DNA from: DATKPC01 sp035524275
Lineage (GTDB): Bacteria > Pseudomonadota > Gammaproteobacteria > Burkholderiales > Burkholderiaceae_F
Length of the DNA stretch: 53,168 nucleotides
NCBI GenBank assembly: GCA_035524275.1
Contig: DATKPC010000011.1
Location: 1-53,168 of the forward strand
Direction of reading: 5' to 3'
Part shown: positions 35,876 to 45,184 of the stretch, piece after piece
Numbering within the stretch: position 1 is the stretch's first letter
How the letters are laid out: each line of letters starts with the position of its first letter
The notes under the pieces: model-generated
What the model was told of the DNA's origin: nothing
The model's input: the letters and a program-made list of their open reading frames with translations, nothing else
Database searches by the model: none
Position numbers and translations under genes: made by a program

Positions 35876-38800
35876 GCCGCGCGGCCTCCGGCGACCGCCG
35901 GCGCGATGCGCGCGGTCGCGGTGGTCAGGCGCACCATCGCCGGGATCAGGATCAGGCTGAACGCGAGGCTCAGGATCACGCCACCGATGTTCACCGCGGC
36001 GAGTCCGCGATAGATGACGCTCCCGGGTCCGGGATTGACGGCCATCGGCAAGGCCCCCAGCGCACCGGTCAGCGTGCTGGCGAGGATCGCGCGCAGCCGC
36101 TGGTTCAGGCCCTGCCGGATCGCCTCCTCGAGGCCGGAGGTGCCCCCCTGCGCACTGCGGATCGCCGCGACGAGCAGGATCGAATGATTGACGACGACGC
36201 CAATCATCATCACGAATCCGATCATCGACAGCAGGTCCAGCGACTGGAACGCGACGAGTCCGAGCGCCCTCAAGCCCAGGACGCCGCCTGCGAGCGCCAG
36301 CGGAACGGTGAACAGCACGATCGCGCTGTCGCGCGCCGAGCGGAAGAGCGCGGTCATCAGCAGGAACAGGACCACGAGGGCCATCGCAAAGACGCGTCCC
36401 ATCGTCAACAGCGTCCGCGACAGCCCGTCGGCACTACCGGCCATCCGCAGTGCGCCGTCCGGCGGCATCCGCTCGCGCAAGGCGGGCAGCACGTCGCGAT
36501 CGATCCGCGCCAGCGCCTCCTCGAGCGACAACGACGCGGGCGGGTCGATCGTCAGCGTGACCGTGCGCCGGTGATCGATCCGGCGGATTCCCGCGGGCCC
36601 GAGTTCCGTCGACAATTTCACGAGGTCGCCGAGCCGCGCGATGCGGCCCGCAGGCGTCTGCAGCGGCATGTCGGCAATCGTCTCCGGCGTGCCGCCGGCC
36701 TCGACGCGCAGCACGACCGGCAGACGTGCGTGGCCGTCGAAATACTCGCCGAGCCAAGCGCCCTCGCCGGCGGCAGCCACGATCGTCCCCAGCTTCGCCC
36801 GATCCCATCCGACCTCCGCGATGCGCCGATCGTCCGGCATGGCGCGCAGCTCGAGCGCGGTGACGTCGGCGTTCGGAAACGACTGGACCGCGACGCCGGC
36901 GAAGGTCTTCTCCAGCAGCTGCTCGCCGTAGCGCGCGACGCGCGTCAGCGTCGCGGCGTCCTCGCTCTGCAGGTGGATCCCGATCGAACGTGCCGAGCCG
37001 CCGATGCCCTGGAAGAGGTCGCCCTCGACCGCGAACGACCGCGTGTCCGGCAGGTCGGCAATCACGTGGTCGCGCACGAGGTTCTCGAGCTCGCCGATCC
37101 GCGTTTCGTCCTGCACGCGCGCGCCGAGCGTCCCGCCTCCCGGCCAGGCGAGCAGGTACCAGTTCTTCAGCCGCGGCTCGCGCTCCCCGTCCATGTACGG
37201 TTTCATCCGCCGCAGCATGATCGGCAGCAGTTCGCGATCGACGACCTCCGGACTCATGCCCGGCGGAAACTGGAAGAACGCGTCGATCGCCGCCCGCTTG
37301 ACGGGCGGCAGGTAGTCCAGCGGCGGCAGCAGCCACGCGGCCAGCGCCAGCGGCGCGGCGAGCAGCGCGCCGACCCACGCCACCTGCCGCACGCGCGTCC
37401 GCGTCGCGCGCAGGATCCAGTCGGCGAGCGCGGGCCAGCCGCGACCGTACCCCGACGAGAACGACTTGCCCCTGAACACGTGGCTTGCCGCCGCCGGCAG
37501 GAGCGTCAACGCCAGCACGATCGACAAGGCCACCGCGATCGAAATCGTCAACGCGAGGTCGCCGAACAGCTGCCCTTCGACGTCCTTGAGGAACAGGACC
37601 GGCAGGAACACGGCGATCGTCGTGGCCGTCGAGGCGAAGAGCGCGCCCGCCACCTCGCGCGCCCCGTCCCGCGTCGCGCGGCCGATTTCCACGCCGCCCT
37701 CGATCAGGCGAACGATGTTCCCCGACACGACGATCGCGCCCTCGACGACCATGCCGACGGCGAAGGCGAGGCCGGCGAGCGAGACGACGTTGAGGCTCCG
37801 CCCCAAAAGGTCGAGCGCGATGAACGTGCCGAAGAGGCATAGCGGGATCGACGCCGCGATCAGCGACGTGACCCGGATGTCGCGCATGAACCACCAGACG
37901 ATTCCGAGCGCGAGCACGGTGCCGACGACCAGGTTCTCCGACAGCAACTGGACCGCGCGCCGGATGAACAGCGACGCGTCGAAAGACTGCTCGATGCCGA
38001 GGCCGCGCGCCTTCAGCGGTCCGTCGCGCAACTGCGCCACCGCCTCCTTGACCGCGGTGAGCGTCGCGAGCACGTTGGCACCATTCGCGCGGCGAACCTC
38101 GATGCCGATCGCCGGATTGCCGTTCTGGTAGGCGAAGAAGAGTCGCTTCGGCGGGCTGACCTCGACGCGAGCGATGTCCGCCAGATGCACCGCGCGCCCG
38201 TCGCGCCAGGCCAGCACGAGTTCGCCGAGCTGCGACGGCTCGAAGCGGCCGGTGAAGCGCACGGCGTACTGGCGGCGGCCGACGTCGAGGCGCCCCGCCG
38301 AGATGTTGGTCGCGCGCGTCGCCTCCGCGGCGATGTCGGGGATCTCGATGCCGAGCGCCGCGGCGCGGTCCGGGTCGACCAGGATGTGCACGTTGTCCGG
38401 CGGCCCTGCGTTGACGATCACCGAGGAGACGCCGGGAATCGCCTCGAGCCGCGCCCGCACCGTGTCCTCGACGAAGCGGCGGTAGTCCTGGATCCGCCCC
38501 GGCGCTCCCGGGAGCAACTGCACGAAGAAGAAGGACAGCGATTCGTTGGAGTTGTCCTCGCCGCCCGGAATGACGACCGGACGGTCGGCGTCCCGCGGCA
38601 AGGGTTGCAGGCGATTCAGGCGTGCCAGCAACTCGACCAGCGCGTTGCGCATGTCCGTGCCGATCGCGAAGCGCAGCGTCACGGTCGCCCGGCCGACTTC
38701 GGCATTGCCTTCGAGCTCCTCGACGCCGGGCAGCCCCTGCAGCACCCGCTCCAGCGGCTCGAGAAGTTCGGATTCGATTTCCTCCGGGGACGCGGTTGCC

Positions 38801-38952
38801 CAGTCGGTGTTGATCGTGATCTGCGGCCGGTCGATATCCGGGAAGAGCTGCAACGGCAAGCGACCCAGGCTGACCAGCCCGGCCAGCATGACGAGAACCA
38901 CCAGCACGACCATCGCGACGGGATTGCGGGTGGACAGGTCGAGCTTCTCCAC
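35872..38952 (-). CDS. RND-family efflux permease with substituted proton-relay residues
   Basis: A 1026-residue inner-membrane pump with the standard layout: TM1 (PVAMVVLVVLVMLAGLVSLG), periplasmic domain (LPLQLFPDIDRPQITI), TM2-6, second periplasmic domain, TM8-12. The TM4 motif reads AVGMVVEGAIVVSGNI, with Glu404-Gly405 at the positions of the AcrB proton-relay Asp407-Asp408. TM10 reads GVVVNHSILLV, with Asn-His where AcrB has Lys940. The proton pathway must therefore differ from AcrB. Translationally coupled to the adaptor. Substrate unknown; it is not obviously CzcA-type. Confidence 0.93.
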   Translation of the reverse strand: MEKLDLSTRNPVAMVVLVVLVMLAGLVSLGRLPLQLFPDIDRPQITINTDWATASPEEIESELLEPLERVLQGLPGVEELEGNAEVGRATVTLRFAIGTDMRNALVELLARLNRLQPLPRDADRPVVIPGGEDNSNESLSFFFVQLLPGAPGRIQDYRRFVEDTVRARLEAIPGVSSVIVNAGPPDNVHILVDPDRAAALGIEIPDIAAEATRATNISAGRLDVGRRQYAVRFTGRFEPSQLGELVLAWRDGRAVHLADIARVEVSPPKRLFFAYQNGNPAIGIEVRRANGANVLATLTAVKEAVAQLRDGPLKARGLGIEQSFDASLFIRRAVQLLSENLVVGTVLALGIVWWFMRDIRVTSLIAASIPLCLFGTFIALDLLGRSLNVVSLAGLAFAVGMVVEGAIVVSGNIVRLIEGGVEIGRATRDGAREVAGALFASTATTIAVFLPVLFLKDVEGQLFGDLALTISIAVALSIVLALTLLPAAASHVFRGKSFSSGYGRGWPALADWILRATRTRVRQVAWVGALLAAPLALAAWLLPPLDYLPPVKRAAIDAFFQFPPGMSPEVVDRELLPIMLRRMKPYMDGEREPRLKNWYLLAWPGGGTLGARVQDETRIGELENLVRDHVIADLPDTRSFAVEGDLFQGIGGSARSIGIHLQSEDAATLTRVARYGEQLLEKTFAGVAVQSFPNADVTALELRAMPDDRRIAEVGWDRAKLGTIVAAAGEGAWLGEYFDGHARLPVVLRVEAGGTPETIADMPLQTPAGRIARLGDLVKLSTELGPAGIRRIDHRRTVTLTIDPPASLSLEEALARIDRDVLPALRERMPPDGALRMAGSADGLSRTLLTMGRVFAMALVVLFLLMTALFRSARDSAIVLFTVPLALAGGVLGLRALGLVAFQSLDLLSMIGFVMMIGVVVNHSILLVAAIRSAQGGTSGLEEAIRQGLNQRLRAILASTLTGALGALPMAVNPGPGSVIYRGLAAVNIGGVILSLAFSLILIPAMVRLTTATARIAPAVAGGRAA

Positions 38953-39076
38953 GCGGGTGGACCTCGCAGGACGGGGACGGCAATAGACGCGGGCGGCAAC
39001 AGAACGGCCGCTATCTTAACGACGCGGCGCCGCGCCGGGGCGGGCGAGGCCGTCGAGGACGGGGGACGCCGGAAAC

Positions 39077-40711
39077 CTAACCGCGCCCCTCCGACCGCAG
39101 CCGCGTCGTCGCGTCGGAACTGCCGCAGACATAGATCGAATCCGCCGGCTGGATCCGGAACCCGATCGGGAACTCCACCAGCACCGCGTCGCCGCGCTCG
39201 ACGGCGATCACGGTGCAGCCGGTCCGCTCGTGCAGTTCGCCGGCGCGCGGATGCTGTCCCTCGAAAGCCCGGCCCGAGGTCTTCACGACCTGCAGTTCCG
39301 GGGTCACCATCACGGATTCGTTGCCCAGCAGCCGGTACGCGAGAAGCTGCCCGGATACCTGGCTGACGGACAGCGCAAAGTCGGCCCCGGCCGCGTAGAG
39401 CCGCTCGACGTTCTCCGAGCGATTGACGCGCGCGATCACCGGGACGTCCGGCGCGAGGTCCTTGACGATGACCGTCGCGAAGATCGCCGTCGAGTCCGAA
39501 TTCAGCGCCAGCACGACGGACTTCGCCTTGGCCAGCCCCGCCTCCTCCAGCACCTTGCGGTCCAGCACGTTGCCCACGAGGTCGACGCCGGGCGCCGCTT
39601 CGCAATCGATCGTGAAGGTCTTCTCGCCGGCCACCTCGAGCAGTTCGGCAACCTTCCGGCCGACCTCGCCGTGGCCGGCAATCAGGTACGTGCCGGACGC
39701 GGGCAGTCGCCGCGCGCCGGCACAGACCTGGATGCAGTGCTCGATCGCATCGTCGCTGCCGACAAGCACCAGGATGCCACCGGGCTCCAGGCGCATCCGC
39801 GGCGGAGGCGGCGAGATCAGCCGTCCCCCGACCCATTGGCCGATGACGCTGACGCCGGCATGCTCGCGCAGTCCGGCGTCTTCCAGGGTCCGGCCGCACA
39901 ACTCGCTGTCGCGCACGATGCGCGCCTCGGCCACCTGCAGGTGCTCGCCCAGATGCTGGATGCCGCCGATCGTCGGACTGACGCGCTGGCTGGCGCGCGC
40001 CGCGAGCGCCGCCCCGAGGACATGGCGTGGCGTGTAGGCATCGCTCGCGCCGGCGAGCAGCATCGGGTGGCGATGGTACGGGTCCTCGACGAGCGCCAGG
40101 ATATCCCCGCCGAATCCGAGTTGCCGCGCCGCGAGGATCGTCGCCGCATTGCGGTCGTCGCTGCTGTTGACGATCAGAGCGCGCGCCTTGCCGAGGCTGC
40201 AACGATCCAGGACGCCGCCGTCGAGGTTGCCGAAGACGACGCGATGGCCCTGTTCCATGAGCTGGCGAACCGCCTTTTCGTCCTCGTCGACGATGACGCT
40301 CGGAATGCCCGCCTGCTCCAGCTCGACCAGCAGCGTCGCGACGGTCGCGTCGTAGTCGAAGATCACGATGTGGCCTTTCGCGTCCTCGACAGACGTCGGC
40401 AGGCGGACTTCGAACCGCGCCTCGAGGTACGGGTTCAGGAACATCGGCAGAACGACGAAGAACACCGCGACGCCGACGAACTGCGCCAGCACGACGAAGA
40501 TCACCATCATCGGGTGGGTCCATGCGGTGTCCGGACTGAATCCGCTGGTCGACGCGGCGCCCGCGGCCCACTGCAGCGCCTGCCAGAAATTGCGCGGCTT
40601 GTCCTCGAGCAGGGCCATGCCCAGCATGTAGACGAGCGCCATGCCGACGAGGACCGCGGCGAGCGCGCCGACGACCACGATGAAGGGATGTTTTTTTCGT
40701 CCGCTGGGCAC
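39077..40711 (-). CDS. Two-TM cation channel with two RCK (TrkA-like) domains and non-canonical filter
   Basis: A 544-residue membrane protein. TM1 is about residues 9-34 (FIVVVGALAAVLVGMALVYM), a pore loop AAGAASTSGFSPDTAW about 49-64, TM2 about 66-92, then two RCK units each with TrkA-N and TrkA-C halves. The pore loop lacks the TVGYGD filter of K+ channels and resembles the T-x-GF type loops of Trk/Ktr transporters. The first RCK has a degraded nucleotide motif (IVIFDYDATVA); the second is intact (LIAGHGEVG). A K+ or related cation channel is the likely role, with ligand gating by the intact RCK. Confidence 0.85.
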   Translation of the reverse strand: MPSGRKKHPFIVVVGALAAVLVGMALVYMLGMALLEDKPRNFWQALQWAAGAASTSGFSPDTAWTHPMMVIFVVLAQFVGVAVFFVVLPMFLNPYLEARFEVRLPTSVEDAKGHIVIFDYDATVATLLVELEQAGIPSVIVDEDEKAVRQLMEQGHRVVFGNLDGGVLDRCSLGKARALIVNSSDDRNAATILAARQLGFGGDILALVEDPYHRHPMLLAGASDAYTPRHVLGAALAARASQRVSPTIGGIQHLGEHLQVAEARIVRDSELCGRTLEDAGLREHAGVSVIGQWVGGRLISPPPPRMRLEPGGILVLVGSDDAIEHCIQVCAGARRLPASGTYLIAGHGEVGRKVAELLEVAGEKTFTIDCEAAPGVDLVGNVLDRKVLEEAGLAKAKSVVLALNSDSTAIFATVIVKDLAPDVPVIARVNRSENVERLYAAGADFALSVSQVSGQLLAYRLLGNESVMVTPELQVVKTSGRAFEGQHPRAGELHERTGCTVIAVERGDAVLVEFPIGFRIQPADSIYVCGSSDATTRLRSEGRG

Positions 40712-41070
40712 GTTCTTTCCGTCGAATCGTGGAATCGCGAGGTCGCCCCGCCGAGGCGCCCGATCGATTATGAATCACGCGCACGCCGGGCGGCGTCGGC
40801 GCGGCGCGCGGCAAGCGGGACCCGGGTTCGCGTCAAGAGGGTCGCCGGACCGGCTGGCCGCCCTGGTCACGACGGCTTTCTCGTTGTGGACGTCCTGGCA
40901 GCTCGAGGGTGGCGCGGCCTCGGTCAACGAGGCCGGGCGCATGCTCATTCGTTCGCGGCGCCTCAACCCGCCGCCGCGCCACGACGAGCCGCGTCGCGCC
41001 ATCTGAAGGACCGGGGGGTACCGCTCGCGTCGAACCCATGCGATCCTGCGGGTCCACCCCGGAGGCTGGC
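40712..41070. other. Intergenic region between divergent channel and paaY genes
   Basis: A 359-nt gap between divergent genes, so it should contain both promoters. A 78-codon frame from ATG at 40770 to 41006 has no ribosome site and an Arg-rich, unrecognisable product, and I do not call it a gene. GGAGG at 41061 is the paaY ribosome site. Confidence 0.5.
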
Positions 41071-41679
41071 ATGCCCTGTTATGCGATCGAAGGCGTCGTT
41101 CCCGTCGTGGCTGCGGGGGCCTACGTGCATCCGACGGCCGTCCTGATCGGCGACGTGATCGTCGGCGACGGCTGCTACATCGGTCCGTGCGCGTCGCTGC
41201 GCGGCGACTTCGGGCGGATCGTGCTCGCGCGGGGCGCGAACGTGCAGGACACCTGCGTCATCCACGGCTACCAGGAAGGCGACACCATCGTCGAGGAGAA
41301 CGGGCATATCGGCCATGGTGCCGTGCTGCACGGCTGCGTCGTGCAGCGCGACGCCCTCGTCGGGATGAATGCCGTCGTCATGGACGATGCGCGGGTCGGC
41401 GAGCAATCGATCGTCGCTGCCGCCGCGTTCGTCCGCATCGGGATGCTGATACCACCACGCTCGCTGGTGGCCGGCGTGCCGGCCAAGCTCATTCGCGAAC
41501 TGAGCGATTCCGAGATCGCAGGCAAGGCCTCCGGGACCCGGCTTTACCATCAACTCGCGCGGCGCTGCCTGGCATCGCTCGTCGAGGTGGAACCGCTGCG
41601 CGAGGTCGACGCGCAGCGCCCGCGTCTCGCGATCGCGGAACCGGGCCCGGGCGACTCGGCGCCGCGGCGCGACCGGTAG
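41071..41679 (+). CDS. paaY: PaaY-type gamma-carbonic-anhydrase-like hexapeptide protein
   Basis: A 202-residue left-handed beta-helix protein. It reads MPCYAIEGVVPVVAAGAYVH, then SLRGDFGRIVLARGANVQDT, CVIHGYQEG, NGHIGHGAVLHGCVV and PPRSLVAGVPAKLIREL. The histidines of IHG and GHIGHGAVLHG are the zinc ligands. PaaY is a thioesterase linked to phenylacetate degradation that hydrolyses toxic CoA intermediates. Here it is isolated: no other paa gene is in view. GGAGG precedes the ATG at 41071. The last 30 residues are a variable tail. Confidence 0.92.
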   Translation: MPCYAIEGVVPVVAAGAYVHPTAVLIGDVIVGDGCYIGPCASLRGDFGRIVLARGANVQDTCVIHGYQEGDTIVEENGHIGHGAVLHGCVVQRDALVGMNAVVMDDARVGEQSIVAAAAFVRIGMLIPPRSLVAGVPAKLIRELSDSEIAGKASGTRLYHQLARRCLASLVEVEPLREVDAQRPRLAIAEPGPGDSAPRRDR

Positions 41680-41710
41680 GACGGGTCGTCGCGCGCCGCG
41701 GCACCTGCGT

Positions 41711-42736
41711 TCAACGCATCGGCCAGGCCGCTCCCGCGGCCAATCCCAGGATGTACATCCACCCGAAGAGCCGGTTGTGCTCCAGGCACGCGCGGTGGTA
41801 CCACAGCGGCCAACCCACGAATCCGGCGGGGGCCGACGTCGGGCGCGGGCGGACCATCCGCAACGCGGCACGAATCGCGCGCGGCAGCGAGACGACGACG
41901 ATCGCCGCGAATGGCGTCAGGCGCCCGGCCAGTATCAGCGTTGCCACGATCGCATAAATGGCCGCCAGCGACGCGACATTCAACGCTCGCGCGCCGCGCG
42001 CGCCCAGCGCGACCGGCAGCGTCCGGATGCCGCGCCCGGCATCGAATTCCATCTGGTCGATGTGCTTGCCGACGAGGATCGTCATCACGCCGAGGCCGTA
42101 CGGGATCGACGCCCAGAACACGTCGACGGAAACGCGCCCCGCGATCATCGCGTAGCCGCCCCCGATCATCAGCGGCCCCCAGACCAGGAGGACCGCGAGT
42201 TCGCCCAGGGCGATCTTCTTCAGCGGCGCCGGACCCGCGTCGTACGCGAGCAGCAGCGCGCCGCCGGCGCCGGCAAACGCGAGCGCGATGGGGCCGCGCT
42301 CGATCGCGAAGACGACGACGACCGCCAGACCGATCGCCACGAGGATCGCGATGCCGGTCCGCAGCGACCGGACGTCGAGGACGCCGCTGGCGATCGGGTG
42401 GACCGTGTAGCGCATGCGTGGCGAGTCCGGCGTGTCGTGCCCGGCGCGGAAACCGAAATAGTCATTGCTCAGGTTGCTCAACATGTGCGCCGCGACGAGG
42501 CCGACCAGCACGAGCAGGAAGTCGGCCGCGGCGAATCGCCGGTCGGCTGCGGCGAGCAGCCCGGCGATCACGGCGGCCTGCGCCGAGATCACGAGGATGA
42601 TGCTGCGCGCCGCATAGAGGAACTTCGAGACCGGATCCAGTGTCCGGAATTCGTCGGCACCGGGGCGGTAGAAGCCGGTGAATGCATCGAGCCAGAGGCG
42701 CAGCGGCGACCGCCGCGCCCGCGCTGCGCGTTCCAT
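41711..42736 (-). CDS. UbiA-family prenyltransferase (MenA-like)
   Basis: A 341-residue polytopic membrane protein. The first Asp-rich motif is SNDYFGFRAGHD at about 90-101 and the second KHIDQMEFDAGRGIRTLPVALG near residue 220; both bind the prenyl diphosphate through Mg2+. About eight or nine hydrophobic helices are visible. The NDYFGF and RTLPVALG pattern most resembles 1,4-dihydroxy-2-naphthoate prenyltransferase (MenA) relatives, yet no menaquinone genes are near, so the acceptor is unclear. Start at ATG 42736 (MERAARARRS) with GGAGGG about 8 nt upstream. Convergent with paaY. Confidence 0.9.
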   Translation of the reverse strand: MERAARARRSPLRLWLDAFTGFYRPGADEFRTLDPVSKFLYAARSIILVISAQAAVIAGLLAAADRRFAAADFLLVLVGLVAAHMLSNLSNDYFGFRAGHDTPDSPRMRYTVHPIASGVLDVRSLRTGIAILVAIGLAVVVVFAIERGPIALAFAGAGGALLLAYDAGPAPLKKIALGELAVLLVWGPLMIGGGYAMIAGRVSVDVFWASIPYGLGVMTILVGKHIDQMEFDAGRGIRTLPVALGARGARALNVASLAAIYAIVATLILAGRLTPFAAIVVVSLPRAIRAALRMVRPRPTSAPAGFVGWPLWYHRACLEHNRLFGWMYILGLAAGAAWPMR

Positions 42737-42955
42737 GAAGGACGCCCTCCGTCGTCGATATCGATCATCGCGGGGGCCGGCGACGATGCTCCGGACGCCC
42801 CCACGGATCGGTGGCGCCGCTCGACCGGACAGCCGGTCGCCGGCGCGCGTTTTTTCCATTGTCCCATCGTTTCGATTGCCGGATCATCGTCCGCATACCG
42901 GCCACCGACCCGGCGTGGCCGGGCTGCCCGCTTCTCGGCGTCCTGCGGAGGCGAT

Positions 42956-43756
42956 ATGAGCACGACAACCGAGGATCGACCCGCACCGTCGACCTCGCGC
43001 ATCAATCTCTTCGGTTCGGCGCTGCTTCGCTTCGCCGTCGGCTGCTTCGGCGGCGCGCTCGCGTCGTTCTTTCCGCGGCTGATGGCGGTCCTCGGTGGCG
43101 ACCCGATGCGCCACGTGCAGCTGTTCAGCATCGAATACATCCGCGTCGGCATCATCGTGGCGCTCGTCGTTGGCCTCGTCATCGTCATCGTCGATTCCTC
43201 GCCGAATCGACGGATGCGCGACGTCTTCATGAACGCGCTGGGCATACCGACGCTGCTGATGGGTTCGCTGAGCACCAGCGCGACGAGTTCGAACCTGGAG
43301 TCGCTGCAGCAGCAGTTGACGAGCACGACGGCGTCGCTGCAGGCGGCCGCAAAGGTCCCGCTCGGCGACGCCGATGCCAGCATTCCGGCGCCGGATCCGG
43401 CACCGCAGAGCCGCTGGGACCCCGCGGGTTTCCTCGTCCGCGACAGCTACGCTCAGGATCGGCCCGGCGCCGACGCCGCCGTCGTCGCCGACAGCAACCT
43501 GGGCCTGTCGGCGCCGCAGCGAAACTACTACGTCATCTACGCCCGCGGGGCAACGCAGCAGGAGGTCGCACCCGTGCAGAAGGCCCTTGCGGACCGCGGC
43601 ATCGCCAGCCGGATCGTCGAGGGCAGCCGGCACGACTACCTGGTCGTGCCGGGCGACGGCGCGCTCAAGCCCTATGCGGCCGCCGTCCAGAGCGCCGTGA
43701 AGGCACAGGGCACCGCGGGCGCGAAGCCGTACATCGTCCCGGCGCCCGGGAACTGA
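42956..43756 (+). CDS. Hypothetical membrane protein with C-terminal SPOR-like segment
   Basis: A 266-residue protein that I do not recognise. Two transmembrane helices lie near residues 22-42 (LLRFAVGCFGGALASFFPRL) and 60-80 (YIRVGIIVALVVGLVIVIVD). A Ser/Thr-rich stretch around 100-125 is predicted coiled coil or linker, followed by a Pro-rich link. A final alpha/beta segment of about 60 residues (NYYVIYARGATQQEV, RIVEGSRHDYLVV) resembles a SPOR or SPOR-like fold. GGAGG precedes the ATG. Divergent from the UbiA gene. A role in the cell envelope is possible but unproven. Confidence 0.82.
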   Translation: MSTTTEDRPAPSTSRINLFGSALLRFAVGCFGGALASFFPRLMAVLGGDPMRHVQLFSIEYIRVGIIVALVVGLVIVIVDSSPNRRMRDVFMNALGIPTLLMGSLSTSATSSNLESLQQQLTSTTASLQAAAKVPLGDADASIPAPDPAPQSRWDPAGFLVRDSYAQDRPGADAAVVADSNLGLSAPQRNYYVIYARGATQQEVAPVQKALADRGIASRIVEGSRHDYLVVPGDGALKPYAAAVQSAVKAQGTAGAKPYIVPAPGN

Positions 43757-43891
43757 CCGGAAATCCTTCCTGCAACGACGTGGGGGTTCGATTGTTGCAA
43801 TTCTGGCAATGATCGATCTTGTTGCGCGCCGTTTATCTTGTTTTCGGAAAACGATAGAGTCGCGGGTGTTCCCGGCCGAGTCACCCGTTCG

Positions 43892-44437
43892 ATGAATGAC
43901 AGTCAGGTCGTCCGTGTCGTGCGCCGCCGCGCCAAGGCAGGGTGCGACGCGGCCTACGAGGCGCTGATCCGCGGCATGTTCGCGAGCGCCGCGACGTTTC
44001 CCGGATATGTCTCGGCGCAGATGATTCCCCCGGCGCAGCCCGGGGGCGAATACCAGCTCGTCCAGCGCTTCGCGTCGGAGGCCGACCTGGACCGCTGGAA
44101 CGCCTCGACCGAGCGGACCACTTGGCTCGAGCGCCTTCGCACCGTCGCCGAGGGCGATCCGGAGTATCGCGTCCTCTCCGGCCTGGAGGCCTGGTTCGGT
44201 CCGACGGTCGTCCCTGCCACGGCGCCGCCGCCACGGTGGAAGATGACCGTCGTCAGCTGGATGGGCATCTTTCCCACCGTCGCGCTGTTACTGACGTTCG
44301 TCGCGCCGCTCATCGCGCCGCTGCATTTCCTGTTGCGCACGGCGATCTTCACGGCGCTCGTCGCGATCCTGATGTCGTACGTCGTGATGCCCCGCCTCAG
44401 TCGATGGATGCACTGGTGGCTTCGCCGTTCCGCATGA
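43892..44437 (+). CDS. Antibiotic-biosynthesis-monooxygenase-like (ABM) domain protein with two C-terminal helices
   Basis: A 181-residue protein. Residues 5-100 have the ABM dimeric ferredoxin-like fold (VVRRRAKAGCDAAYEALIRG, QLVQRFASEADLDRWNASTE), followed by two transmembrane helices (MGIFPTVALLLTFVAPLIAP and AIFTALVAILMSYVVMP). ABM proteins fused to a membrane anchor are widespread but uncharacterised. ATG at 43892 is preferred although its ribosome site is weak; a TTG at 43838 would add 18 residues. Confidence 0.82.
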   Translation: MNDSQVVRVVRRRAKAGCDAAYEALIRGMFASAATFPGYVSAQMIPPAQPGGEYQLVQRFASEADLDRWNASTERTTWLERLRTVAEGDPEYRVLSGLEAWFGPTVVPATAPPPRWKMTVVSWMGIFPTVALLLTFVAPLIAPLHFLLRTAIFTALVAILMSYVVMPRLSRWMHWWLRRSA

Positions 44438-44647
44438 CGCCGGGCTCCTGAGTGGCGCGTCGTGATTCGCCCAGGGCGAGTCGCGACGGACATCGCCTTG
44501 CACGCCGGGAATTGGCAGCCTTTGATCCAGCGCCACGGCCGATCGCCGTTTCGCCGCAGCGCGAGAATCCGCGGATGGCGCCGCCCAGCCGTCACCCGCA
44601 GGACCCGAGGCCGCCGCTCCTCGAAGACGACGCGAACCCGATAGACG

Positions 44648-45157
44648 ATGCGAACCCGATACGCCGCTGACCTTTTCGCGACCGTCGAACGCGTCGGCGA
44701 GCCGCCACGTCAGCCCGAGGTCGAGCGCGTCGATCCGCCGCCGGCACCTCGCGGCCAGGACGCGTGGACGCGCCGGCGACTCCCCGTTTCGTCGCTGGAG
44801 AACACGCTCCACCTGGCGACGCGAATGTGGCTCGTCAGGCTTCCGCGCAACCACATGCCGACCCGGTTGGCGCAGTTCTACCCGCGCGTTGCAAATCGCC
44901 TGGCGCGACTATGGAATTCTCCGCCGGCGTGCATCGACTATTTCGACGACCTGCGCATTGACCGGCGTGGCGGACGACGCGGGTTCCCGCGCGAAGTGCA
45001 GCAGGAGATCGCGGCGCTCTACGGGCACTATCGCGATCGGTACCTGACATACTTGCGGCATCGCGACGAGCCACCGTCGGCCACGATCTGGGAAAACGAG
45101 CCGGATCGCGAGCGGCGCCGCCCCGACCCGCCACGGCCATCGTGGTGGCGGCGGTAG
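44648..45157 (+). CDS. Conserved hypothetical protein
   Basis: A 169-residue basic protein with no assigned function. The core LARLWNSPPACIDYFDDLRI followed by GGRRGFPREVQQEIAALYGH resembles a small conserved proteobacterial family that I remember only as hypothetical. It has no signal peptide or membrane helix and ends in a Pro/Arg/Trp-rich tail. It begins 210 nt after the ABM gene; no clear ribosome site is visible, so the start is uncertain. Confidence 0.65.
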   Translation: MRTRYAADLFATVERVGEPPRQPEVERVDPPPAPRGQDAWTRRRLPVSSLENTLHLATRMWLVRLPRNHMPTRLAQFYPRVANRLARLWNSPPACIDYFDDLRIDRRGGRRGFPREVQQEIAALYGHYRDRYLTYLRHRDEPPSATIWENEPDRERRRPDPPRPSWWRR

Positions 45158-45184
45158 GCGCCTGAGCGACGGGCCGTTCGCCGA

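Noticed and set aside
34508..36013. A 501-codon rightward frame starting in the AT-rich strip
   Set aside because: Overlaps the adaptor gene entirely on the other strand and translates to Arg/Asp-rich sequence with no family.
40770..41006. 78-codon frame upstream of paaY
   Set aside because: No ribosome site and an Arg-rich product without features; more likely a promoter region.
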